64,000 bases of DNA. Origin: Channa striata (Eukaryota > Chordata > Actinopteri > Anabantiformes > Channidae). The notes below the pieces were generated by a model that searched no databases, had not been told where the DNA came from, and saw nothing but the letters and a program-made list of their open reading frames with translations. The DNA lies in assembly GCA_033026295.1 (NCBI GenBank), contig CM065172.1:14689165-14753164 (forward strand). The letters are read 5' to 3'. This document shows positions 48,255 through 61,080 of the stretch, in pieces; the stretch's first letter is position 1; the number at the start of each line of letters is the position of its first letter. Made by a program: the position numbers and the translations under genes.

Positions 48255-51200
48255 GTGAGTGGGTGGGTGTAGAAGGGTGGGTGGTTGTGGATATGTGAGC
48301 TGAGAATAAAATAAGCGAGGACGTTGACTGGTTCTCAGTCTGAATCAAAGATAAAGCTTTCTCTCTCAGTCTGCTCCTCTAATGTCTGTAACAGACGAAG
48401 TTGTTTGTGCAAATTCTGTAAATTTTGCCTTTATATGCTTTCCATCACAGACAGGCATGCAAACACACTCTCTGACAACATATCAACAAGTGGAAGGAAG
48501 AAATCCCTGATGACGGGAAGGCAGGAAAGAGACCTCAGGCTAATTGTGAGGGATGGCTGTGTTTGCTGCTCAAGAACATCTGCTTCCTCCTGATTAAATT
48601 CAACGTGATGACTGGACTAATCTGAGAAGTCTCAAATCAACATGTGCAATGTGTGGCAACACCCATCCTGACACATCGGGTGCCACCCTTACATGCCCAT
48701 TCAAGACACATAACTGACATTGTTCTGTATGTCTGAGATCATTAGCTTTACTGTCTGCAGGACACATGTTACTCTAACGACAAAGTAAAATGATCAACTT
48801 GCACACAGTGTCTTATTCATTATTACCACTGGGTGGCACCAATAGTGGTTTTAACCACGTGCAATAAATTGTTTAACTGCATGGGTGTTTTGACATAAGC
48901 AGTCCATAACAGTTCATACCAAAAACGTATATTTCCTGTATTTTATGTGCAATAAAGACAGTAAAATGTTTTGATTTGATACACTTCTTCAATTTACTTT
49001 CGGTTTTGACGTTTGACATTTTCGGTTTTGTCGTTTTTACTGATCCAAGTTTAATTTCAAGTTATGACACAATCTATAAAATATGCTGTTCTGATACAGA
49101 TACTGAACAGTCAAATGTACGGCCATCGTGTGTGTTTGTGTTTTTGTGTTTTGTGAACATGCGACTGACAAGAAGTTTTGTTACCCAGGGGTAACTGTAC
49201 TGTGACATTTCTATTAACACAATAAATTGTCCTAAATTATTACTTTTGGGGTTAATCTATAGGAGCAAGCCATTTTTAAGAAAGAAATAACGGTGTACTG
49301 AGTAACACACAAAGAACAGGTCGGAAATGGAAAACATCAACAGCTGAAGAGAAAAGCACGACGAGAGCTGTGAAACTTTATGAGCAGATTAAACTGTACC
49401 AAAGGGATGGAAAGCTCAGAAAGTGGAAAAGGAAATCATTTGGAAATTATATACCATTAAAACAACATTGAATTTCCACACTCTCCATCTTTCAATATTA
49501 AATCCAAATGTTTGTAAAATCTTATTTTCACCATACATGAGAAACCTGAGAAGTATCCTGTTACAAACGTGCCTTTCCTTTCTGACTGCAGCGAACACAA
49601 TAAATACAGACCCAAACATCCATATTGTATCTTTAAAAATGATAACAATCATAGGTGACGACTGTGACTGATGCTACATTCAGTGTGGTGCCCGTTTTCC
49701 TATTGAGGCCACATTGAAGCTGCCTTGTTTTAAAAGGGCCAGTTGGTCCACAGGGAAAGAGCTCAGGGACAGCCAAAGGGCCCTTTAATGTGGTTTCCAC
49801 TCTCCGTGTTAAATATAGGACCACCCCAACTCCCTTATTAACCTACGAAATTAGGCTAACTTACACATTGCAGGAGAATGCCTCAATTTGGAATGTGGCT
49901 GAAAGGCAGTGAGACGGGCCCAAGGAGCGGGGCGGAAGTGGGTCATTTTGTAGGAAGAACAGCTCAGCTGGCTGAGGTCATGGACATCTGGTTGCACTTC
50001 AGAAAATAAGCGGGTTCGGATCTTCTGCAAAAAACACACAGCAGCCTCCTTTTACACAGTTCCTGGAATAAGACTGAAGGTAATATCTTAAAGAGAAAAT
50101 CTGGGGCTCTCATATCTGGCAAACGTTTGATGTATGTTTCTAAGGTCTGACCTTGGAAAGTAGGTTTTATAAAGTATTTTTTATTGAATTTGCTTCTGAA
50201 GGGAGCCACCTCTTTACATTTAACCAGTTACCGCACAGCACACAGTTGTCGTTCCTGCTCCAATGTAATTGAGGTTGCTTGCAGTTTCATTAAAGCGTGT
50301 TAATTATTAAGACTCCATCCTTCAGGTTATAGTGTAGTGTTTGAATAATATGCACTTTTCACTATAGCACGACAAATATTTACATATGTACAGTGGGAGA
50401 AGACAGGAGGACTGGGAATTTGTGGTAATTACAATTTCTTTTCACATGACTAAGTGTCTGTGTGATAATTACAGGGTGCAGCATCGTTGTTTCTGAACAA
50501 AGAAAATCGTGACTTGTTGATATTACAATAAATGAAGTTATATATACTCTGAAAGTACAATGGAAAAGTATAATATTAGACCCTCACTTACAACATTAAT
50601 AATAATAATGTGAATATTTTTGGTTGTTTTGTTCTTAAATCTCTGTCCCCCCATTTAATGCACCAGCAGCATTAAATTAACATAACAAGATTCAGAATGT
50701 AATGTTATGTCTTTTGCATGGAATTTATAAAACTAAAACATGGGCTTTAATCTATGATGGGAAACTGGATGTTGTCATATTGTGAAGGGGACGTATTCTG
50801 TCTGTGTGGCTCTGGAAATAAATGTCACTTTTTGATCACATCTTATTTGAGCTGTAGAGAAGGTAAGTGCTTCCCTGGTCACATTCCCAGGATAAGCTTT
50901 AGGAAATGACAGACGGACTAATGTTAAAAAGAAAAAGAAATATTTTATTCACGAATGAAAAGCAGCGAGAGGCTAATTTATATGATGGATGTATGATGAG
51001 TCATGCCATGCAAGATTTCCATATAAAATCTAAATTTGTAGAGTATTATTTTACATATTTTCTGCTTCAATTACAAAGCTTAATGAAAAAATAGAATAAT
51101 ATTATAAGGCAAGCAACTTGCTATTTTGAGATACAAGGAGAGAAACAGTCCTCAGTCTTTTATTAACAACTCTTGTTGTACATTAAATGCACTTGAAATT

Positions 51201-51391
51201 AATATTATAAATTTGATCCATTTTCACTTTACTCCACTTTTACAATAAGAATCTTCCAGTTACTCAGTCAGTGACACATCATCACCTTGCCCACATCCTC
51301 TTCCTATCAACACACAAAGTCAAAATATAGAGGGATGCTGGAATCTAAATATTCACAACGGAAGTAATGCCCATATAAAGAAACATCTGTT

Positions 51392-51413
51392 TGTGTGTGT
51401 GTGTGTGTGTGTG
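51392..51413. repeat. (GT)n microsatellite
   Basis: A GT tract of about 22 bp. Confidence 0.95.
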
Positions 51414-53913
51414 AACTTATTAAATAAACACCCATATTAGCAAAACTATAGCTACCAGGGCTGAAGTAAAGCTGCACATGACAGAGACACAGAGGAGGCT
51501 GACAGGAGAAAAATCAGAGCGAGAGAGAGGACAGGGCCATCTGTAGAACAAAGGCAGACTGGCCAGGAGCCACATCAGGTCCTGCTGTAACCCCGGCAAC
51601 AGAGCATGGGATGTGGGAGTGAGGGGAGAGGGAGGAACATGGCTGTAGTTCGGCTGTCTGTGACACTCGGTTGAGGTTTAAGGCTGACGATCATCACCAC
51701 ATGCTGAGTGGAGACAAAGAGATAAACAAGTATCAGGCGTGCGGGGAGAGCGTGCACGTGGAAACCACATGGGTCTGCACCGAGAAACAGAAAGATGCAG
51801 ACAAATGTCGAGAGAAGACCTTCCATACTTTTCCGTCATCTTGAATCTGACATAACCACTTAGGGACATCTGCTTTTCAGTTTGAATTGGGTCCAGTACA
51901 TTGGTTTCTGGAAGAGTTCCAGCATGACTGGAACATCATAAATATGAAGATGTAGCAGCAGGCGATATGTATGCATAATAGATACAGTCCCACCAGAGCA
52001 TGTCAGCTGCAGCAGCTAGAGAGAGGGACTTCCCTGCTTAAGACACCAACCATCCGTTTCATTTAGTAACAGAATGAGGATAGAAATAGAAAAAAAAAGC
52101 TTCATATTTGCAGGAGGAAAAAAGTTGATTGAGCTGAGGACTTTAATGTGTTATCCATACTGAAGCTCTTGAGACCACGCAGGACTTTGATGAATTATAA
52201 AGCCTAGTAATTATCTATTAATTAGAGTGTTTGTCTCTGTGTTCTGCCCTAGTTAGACCTTACTTAGAAACCAAATCTTTCTTACACTGGAACGTCACAA
52301 TGAGTAAGAGGTGCAGCCATGAGAACAGCCGCTGAATAATTGCATTACACGACACATATCATCAGTTGTCACTCTATAAAATATAAACTATAGTGTTTGA
52401 TTCTTTCCAGTGGTGGCAGATCTGGTTGTAAAAAGCTGAGGAATTCATGTTATTGAAAATTAGGCAAAAAGAAAAAACTGAAATGACATGTGAGAGCCCC
52501 ATAACCTTCCTCCACACTGACATATTTTCTCCTCTCCCCCTCCATGTCTGTCACCTCCGCTCAACTCTTTCCACACCTCCCACCCGACTCTCTTCTACCA
52601 AACTTCCCCTGGGAACAAAATACTTTTTTTTCTAGAATGTCTGAATTTTAATTTTTACTTTTACAAGGACCAACCATAGAACTTTACATTATGTCAGCTT
52701 GGTATTTGTAATAAATAGTTTTCTGCAATCTGTGCTTTTCACTAAATGGAAGTGCTAATTGCTAATGCTTTTGAAGAAATATGCAGTTTTCCCTGTTTTG
52801 TATGTTTCATCACGTTCTGTCTTTTGATATTGTCACATCAGCTCAGGTACATTTATTTTTTCAGTTGAACTGCATGCCTTCACCGAAGTGCTTGTTTATC
52901 TGTTATGATACATTTGTTGATGGAATATTTTTATCCATGGAACATATTGGTGCCCATCTGTGTTTACAGTTTACCTCTATGTTCCACCCTGTTTCTGCTT
53001 TTTCACCAAATCTCTGCTCAGGAAAGCCACTGTGCCCCAGTTGGTCCAGATGGTTGTTGGAACATGCAGCTAAACATGCTCTTGTGTAACCACAGAGGCC
53101 TACGGTTCTCTACGAAGCCGAGACAATTTCTCCTACACACGACTACTTGATATACACACAAAAAACATTGCTCAAAGCTGTTTGTAATTGTGATTTTTTT
53201 TGTCTTAGATGACAGCTAGATGACATGTCAGAATAAAATGTAATAAGAATTCATGTTTTCCATTTTCCTCAAATTCACTGGTAAAACAGAAACGTACCTG
53301 CTGTATTTAGATCAAACAGATTGTTTAAACAGAAGAGAGCATCCATCCCCGGTAATGAATATGCTTTACCCTTTTCCCCCAAATCAATAAAGTGTGGAGT
53401 TCAAAAAACATGAAACACAAAACCATTTGCTAAAGTTAACCCCGGCTGCTCTCCACCAGCAGAACGTTTGGATTACAGCTGCAGGACCACAGCCTCTTCA
53501 CATCATCAGACATAACTTTGCCACAGACGAGCACTGTAATACCTGTTGGCGTTCATTGTCTTACCCAAACACACCTTGACATGTGGCCAAGAGGAATCAG
53601 TCTCACCACCCACCCTGGTTTGTGGACTTCTTCTCTACCTACTGAGCCACAGCCACCCTATTCAACAGTTGCCTGGATATTTCAGTCAGAAACAAAATGG
53701 TAAACTGGCAGACTGACAACGCCCAGCCAGCCTGCCTACAAAAAACATTACAAAAAAATGTTTTGCCATTTATAATGCAACAACAACTATGGATCATGTC
53801 ATTTCATCCTCCAGCATTTAAGTATTAATGGCAAGAGTAGTAAAACCTGTGAGGACTTCAGGGAAGAATAACTTCCTCTGTAGCCCATCCTCATGTTCAC
53901 CTCACACTATTTT

Positions 53914-53951
53914 CTTGTTTGTTCTTGGGGAAGTGATTTCAAGTGCATGTG
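53914..53951 (+). repeat. 38-bp dispersed sequence, copy 1
   Basis: Matches 58520-58557 with a single mismatch (T versus C at the 13th base). Core: ggggaagtgatttcaagtgc. Confidence 0.85.
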
Positions 53952-56900
53952 TGTTTTGTTTGAACAGGAAATAGAAGATGCAAGGTGTTTGATCCCCAGG
54001 GTGTGTGTACATGTACGTGTGTTGTGTGCTTGAGTGATGGGAGTTCCAATACGTTTTTGAAAGGCTGTCTGAACTCTGCAGAGACAGTAAGTCATTAATA
54101 GAACTCTGCGAACACACGCGAGCTTTATGGCTCGAGCTCCTTGGTGGCCTCCCTGGCCTCCATGTGCGCTCTCTCTCAGGTCGTACATCCTTGGTAAGTG
54201 GGTCAGCCTGTCTTTGCCAACAGCAACAGAACAAACATAAACTTTTCTCCTTTAGCTTTATTATTATCTTTTACTTCTCTTACTGCAGCTTACACTCTTC
54301 ACCTGCTAACATCAGTGTAAATTAATCTTGTGTCATCTATTTTTGTCAGTGACATAAGCTCCTCAGCCTCTGCAGTGTCTTGTGCACTCCACATATAGGC
54401 ATGTAGGTGTGGGTGGAGGACATTTGAGAAATCCTTGAAATAAAAGTTGTTTTGGCCATACAGTAACACAACCAAGCACTTTTTTAGTGTCAGGTTAATT
54501 TGACCTGCACATTAAAACATATATGACCAGTCTTGCCCAAGACTTATAATCATAAAGAGTCTGCAAAAGGTTCCTTTTACAGATTGTCCTTTTACAAACT
54601 CTATGCAAATTAACTAAAAAAAAAAAGACTTTTATTGACCTTTATTTCCTTTCATAAATCATCCAGTCATGTAAAAAATACATTCAGTGTTGGAGAGGTA
54701 TAAATAAAAATAGGGAAATGCAGAGAGGTTATTTTTATTGAGGTATTGTTTTAGCAGTAATTACACGTCTGACCCTTTTTGCACTTGTAAACGTCACTTT
54801 GCGTTTGGTTTACTCTAACCTTTCTTCACAATAAGCAATACAAAAATCTTAATCTATGAATACGTCTGTTAATAATAAATTACAATAAAAGCCTGCACTC
54901 CTTTACACTGAGGCCTGATAGTTGAGTGTGTTTTTTAATGCTGTTCCCTGTGTCTTGCAAGATAAAATTGTGTTGGTGTTTGTCGGGTTCCCATCCGCTG
55001 GCAGGGGCATGCTGGGAGGAAAGTTCACAGGATGGTGATTGTCCAGCCGCTATAGTAGCTTGTCATAAATTAACACTGATGATCAGGTGTGTAAGACTTC
55101 TGCTTCTCTGAAGGAAGATCCTGCTCCAACATCTGCAATAACTGTGGGCTTGCTAAGTCTTTTTGTTGGTTTATAAAATACAAAATAGAAATGTGCAATG
55201 AGAAGCCTGAGAGATTCATGGCCATGAAGCAGGATGATTCAGGTCAGTCATGAATTGTTTGGATGAATGTTATTCCTATTTATTTCCTTGTTTTGCTCTC
55301 ATTGAATTTATTTTGTCATGTGAACCTTAGTGGGTTTGTCTGAAGATATGATATAACTATTAACTCAGTTGAGGGATGATTTGTCTGCCCTCCAGTTTTC
55401 TAGTACATATTTACACCAGATAGTTTAAACTATAACCTTTAAGTGCAAATTATAATCTTTTAGCATGTTATATCCAAGTAATTGTCAAATTTAGATTTTA
55501 AACAAGTTGCTAATTATATGCAATTGCTCTGCTGTTATTTTTGTTATATTTTTTATTATTTGGTGTGCCAATTTTTTAAATAATCTCTTTTTATTTTAAA
55601 AATTATTTTTAAAGTAGCCTATTTAGTTCATGAATGAGTTTATGCATAGTAATTAGCTGCTTTAGTTTAGCAAAGGAATTGAGGTTCACAGAAACATAAG
55701 CAGTAATGTAACTATTCATGAGTCTGCATGGTTTCCATCAGACTCAGGTGTTACCTTAATAAATGATACAGTTTTGACATTTAAAACTGCCCCTGTGAGC
55801 AGAAAACACATATTTAAACATGTCTCTTGTATAAATCATATGACACAACCCTTTATATCCCCATCCCACATGTCATGTTATGTTTATTTTCCAAATGGAA
55901 TAAGTGCTGGGTTTTTTTTCATGACTGAAAACTCAAACAGACAATCTTTCAAACTACAGCTGGAAAACAGTGATTGCAAACTTTCAGTACACTAGACATG
56001 TCATTTTTATTTTCAAAGTGAAATATTTTACCTTTTTATGTCACCCAATTTTATGAGATGGCCACAGCAGTTGGCAAGTGTTGTAGGTGTTTTTCCAAGA
56101 GAGAAAAAACTCACCATAATATCATGCATTTACTAGATAACAGACATAAAATTTAAGAATTAATATTGATATGTTTATTTATCCTAACACTCACTAACGT
56201 GAGTTACCAAACCTGGAAAAATCAGGTTCTTGTAAATCAAGTCAAATCCCAAATTAAGACTTGATAAGACATTTCTGTAATATAGCACCTCAGCCTAATA
56301 CACATGCAACGGAATGACCTCTGGAGACTCGTTCACACAAGACATCCTGAGAACATGGTCGAGCTGACACAGATCTGTAATAAAGTAGCTCCTGAATGTT
56401 CTCCAACATAGTAAAACTGGGGTAATATTGTTATTATTCAATATTTAAAAATTGTAATAGTCCTACAAGCATTTATTTTATCATAGCCAGAAGCATTTAA
56501 ACATCAAGACATTTTACAACATGGGCTCAGGAGACAACATTATACTGCAAAAATCAAGGACTGTAATAGACCTTTAGATGAAAGCATGTTTAAACATGTT
56601 AAATTATTCAACACTTTGCCCAGCAGCCTAGTCAGTGGTCTTGGGAGCAGAGATAAAATTTTAATTGATGGGGCATGGTTGTAAAATTTGCCAAACATCA
56701 AGCAGCCGAATGAAAAACACAGAGAGTCTTATTTTGTGAATCAAAACAAAGAAAAAATAAGTTTTTTGTCTCAAACTGAAACACAGCAACAAGAAAGGAA
56801 CATCTGACAGGCAGCTAAGCTGCGATCCAAGGTGATTCCTGACGTAGTGGAAATTAAAGGAAGCAGATTCCAAGGAAAATGTGTCTCCAGTCGAATTGTT

Positions 56901-57475
56901 TAAACAGCGTATTTTTCAGTTAATTGTCATCTCACGTAATTATCATGCAACTTGAGGCTTACAAGAACATAAACTCATGAGTTCTTCACTGACTGTAACT
57001 AAGCTGTATTTAAATACACTGGGTGATTCGATTGTTGCACAAATTTTGATGCACAAACATCATAGGAATGTGGCTCAACTTTCAGTGACATCTACTGTAT
57101 GAAGCCACGGCAGGTTGGGAAAAACATCACTTACAAACATAACCATCAACCACAGAAATAAAAAAATGGATCTTACTGAAACATATGAACTAAGGCCTGC
57201 ACAGTGAATGCAGCCTGCTCACAAATATTGCAACAGATTAGCAACCTGTTTGAAAAAAAGAGAAAACGACATTTCTAAATTACCCTGTCACTGCTCTTTT
57301 TAATCTCTCTCTGTCATTTGGTACAATGTGTGCCTGTGATTCTGTGCTTGTTAATTAGACGCACACACTTTCTCTTCCCTGTTGTGAGAGACGACAATGT
57401 GATGAAAGAACTAACCCAATTTCTCACAGCTTCCCATAAAAGGATGCTCATATGATTATCTCAAGTGTGCACACG

Positions 57476-57495
57476 CACACACACACACACACACA
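57476..57495. repeat. (CA)n microsatellite
   Basis: A CA tract of about 20 bp. Confidence 0.9.
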
Positions 57496-57790
57496 AGTAC
57501 ACACATATGCAAACCTAAATGAATATATGAACACACAGGACTACTGCCAGTTCTTCCTGTTCAACATGTACTTACTGCTCTGTAAGAGAGATAAACAACA
57601 TATCTCTTTATGAGTGTTTTTCGCAATTCGGAAATGTGTATAATTTGATCACTGGACACTTGAATAAAAATGGAAAAACTTCATAAACCATTTCAGAACT
57701 TATTGTAAGATAATGAGCCTAACACACACTATTTCAGTGAGTGACATCATTCAGAGAATGAAAGTCAGCACATCTGTGCTTTTCACTCAC

Positions 57791-57834
57791 CTCTTGTAGG
57801 CTTCAGGCCGCTGTCCTGGGACCCAGTGCTATTT
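57791..57834 (-). other. possible spliced micro-exon
   Basis: On the minus strand a long pyrimidine tract (about 57838-57875) ends in an AG, with alternatives at 57835 and 57829. It is followed by 38-44 nt without stops in two frames, then a strong donor AGAG|GTGAGT (last exonic base 57791). No known protein is recognised; one frame reads TGSQDSGLKPTR. It could be a lncRNA or upstream untranslated exon, or chance. Confidence 0.2.
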
Positions 57835-58519
57835 CTATTTGGAGAAGGAGGAGGAGGACGTGAGAGAAAAAGAGAATAGAAGACAACAGAGGGCAAGGGA
57901 AGGTATTGCAAGTATATTCAGTTATATATTTTTTTGCCCTCACTCCCTCTTCAGTACAGGGCAAAGGGATGAGAGCACCAAGACCTGAGCGACTGGAGGA
58001 ATCAGAGCAAATAAAAACTGCAGTACAAAGACCCGCACAGACACACACGGACATACATGCCACAGAGACACATACACCCCAGCTACCCACTTTGACAGAT
58101 GACTTCCCCGGGCATCTAGAGGATGTGAAACAGTGTGAATTAAATTTCAAATAAAAAGAAAAAAAATGCACACACACAATTGCACAAAGGTACGCACTCA
58201 CCCACACAACTCATGCACACAGTGACACTGGCACAGTTAAATCTCAATTACATTGCACCCATGGTGTCGTCAATCTCTATAAACCTAGCGTCCTTTTGTC
58301 CTCGATTGTGCTTCTCCATTCTTCTTGCATTTCTCACCTTTCCTCTCTTCCATCTTTCAATTTTCTCACCACTCACCAGCACTCTTCCCATTTCAGGCTG
58401 ATGATACAGTACATGTGATGTGTGTGCTCGTGCGTGTGCACTCGGCTGTTTGTCTTACATGAAGAACAGCATTTGAAATAATGCAATCTGCAGCTCAGAG
58501 GAACTGAAGCTGCAAGAAC

Positions 58520-58557
58520 CTTGTTTGTTCTCGGGGAAGTGATTTCAAGTGCATGTG
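58520..58557 (+). repeat. 38-bp dispersed sequence, copy 2
   Basis: Direct-orientation partner of 53914-53951, 37 of 38 bases identical, with unrelated flanks. Confidence 0.85.
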
Positions 58558-59886
58558 GCAGAACAGAGACCTCAGAGTTGTAATTCTCACTCTCACTCAT
58601 ATCTCTGACTGATCTTTTTACATAATCACACTGTGGCTGAAGGGGTCATTGGTGAGCACACGGCTTCTTTGAAAGTGAGATACACTGGGCGCTTGCTCTT
58701 TCATGCGCTGTATCAATCTTTGCAACAGGTCACATGGCTTTTAGTGTCTAATTGCGAACCGCTCTCTATTTTTCTATTTACATCATACTTCAGCAAGATA
58801 CTGTATAGATCAACAATAGCGTTCATTTAGAGTCAGTTGCCAGTTGATTTGGTGACTAAAAGCTCAGTACTTACTCTCATTTTAGATCTTTTATTTTTGT
58901 GTTCACTAACTCCCAATAATAATATCTGTCTTTTGAATTTGTTTGGTAAATGTTCTATGTGGATCAGCTCGTAATTAACTGCTGCTGAACAGGTGACATT
59001 GAGTGGGCTTGAAAATATGAAAGCGACACTGAGTGAACCAAACAGTGAAGTTGTGAGGTAGAAAAACAAAATGATCTGCCAGGCTTGTCATTATGATCAA
59101 AACCTTTCAATTACAAATAGTCATGTGACCAGTTGTTACGACTTTTAGTGTGAGAATAGAGATTTTAGTATTTATTTTTATTTTCTTTAGCAAGTGAATC
59201 ATCTTTTCAATATTACATTAAGTACTCATTAAGTCCAAGCAGGGCTACTGTGGATCTGAGCTTCTATATTTATTAGCCTTTATCTGACGCTCATTCGTTT
59301 ATTTCTGGACTTGCACAGGAACAGGGCAAACTAAAGAGGGGGCAAGTAAACAAGGAGTCAAAGAGAGATGGATTCTAGGAGAAAATAATATAATTATATG
59401 TCTTTGAGGGGTGGAGATTTCATTAAACAGCTGACTCTCCTCTGGCCTACAACGGCCTTTAGCACAGCAACAGTGTCCAATAGGTATATTAATAATTGAA
59501 GTGAGAGGTGAATAAAGCTGCCAATCACGGAGCGTCAGTCCCCACTGCACTGGGTGAATTATTCACCAAAGGCACTGATTAGAACAGGGAGACAAATGTG
59601 AGCGTGACAAGGGAGAGTGATGTAACTTGAAGTGGAGGAGGACAAACTGACAGAAAAGATGAGAGACAGAAAGGTTTTCATTTGTAATGCAAGTCAGGAG
59701 TTGAAAGGAGTAAGACGAAGGTTGTGGCTCGAACAGCCCAAAACAAAACATCAGTTCTCTTAAAAGAGAGGAAGTCGGCGTCTGGGTCTAGAACACACTC
59801 TGTGTGCAAAATACTGTTTCTCTTACCTCTAAAATACTTTTATAGCTGCAAGCCAAAGCTAATAATACAGAGGAGAAAACACACAG

Positions 59887-59904
59887 ACACACACACACAC
59901 ACAC
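59887..59904. repeat. short (CA)n microsatellite
   Basis: A CA tract of about 18 bp. Confidence 0.9.
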
Positions 59905-61022
59905 TAAGAGCGTATGTGAACATGTCATCTTGTAGTCACGGACAGGAATGCAGACCTCCGACGAGCAGCTGCAAACACTGTAAAGCATAATGACACACAC
60001 CGCAGTCATTCACTTAAAGTAGCATGTGCATGTGTGTTTGAGACAAAAGATTAGTGGGAGAACATTTTCTTAAAGATATTCATTCATGAAATAATGCAAA
60101 TGTACAAAAGGGATGAGTAATCACTTTTCATTTGATTCATTCACGAACTCGATGACATTTTCTTTCCCGTTCACCTCTGCCTTTGTCTCTAACTCTGCCT
60201 CCCGCTTTTGCACATAACACCACTTCCTGCCCTTTCAGCAGTAATTGAAATACTTGAAACACAATGTTTCTCGGAAACTTTTTAGTCATTAGGATGCAAT
60301 TAAATACATTGAGCTCATGTATAAATTTAGCCTTTATATGATCTCTGCGTAAGGCAATGCAGGAATGGAAAGAAGCTGGTAATAAGAAGACTGTGGCACA
60401 AAAGGAAATGTACCACATAATCATTCACACGTGCATGCACACAAGAAAGTGCAGATATCCACACACATACAGGCACATACAGTACCAGGCTTTTCAACAG
60501 GCAAACTTAAATTTGTGCCCAAGCTCTTTATCTTTGCTCAGCTATTCTCTCTGTCGCGACTTGTGGTAGTGCTATGAGGAAATAATATTTCATTAGTTTA
60601 TGTTTTTAATTTTCAAAGTCATCAAAGTGCATTTATACATTTGAGTTCTTTATGTTGTGTTATAGTTTTTAAAGTGAAGTTATTCTAAAGTATTTTCTTC
60701 AGCATTTTACTTGTGTTGTTTTTTTTAACATCCCAAACTACAATCAGTCCATATATGGCAAGTTATGAATAATCCAAACCGTAATCACTGTCTGGGTTCA
60801 CTACTGTTTACATTTCAGACTGGCTTTGCACAGTCATTCTAATACAGCGTGTGTGTGAAAGGAAACCAGCAAAAATGTGCTACAGTGGTGAACCACCTCA
60901 CCATTCTTTCCTTCATGACCCACTTTAGTGTTTTTCCAGGATTGAGGACGACCCTCTGCGACGGAGTATAGTTGGATGAAACGTCCTCTTTCCACTTGAT
61001 GGGACTGTTTGTGTGAATGCGC

Positions 61023-61080
61023 GTGTGTGTGTGTGTGTGTGTGTGAGTGAGAGACAGAGAATGTGAGTGTGTGTGTGTGT
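61023..61080. repeat. interrupted (GT)n microsatellite
   Basis: Two GT runs (61023-61045 and about 61067-61080) are separated by GA-rich sequence. Confidence 0.9.

Noticed and set aside
57797..57820. REST/NRSF site in gctgtcctgggacc
   Set aside because: Only the GGACAGCG-like half-site is present; the other half of RE1 is missing.
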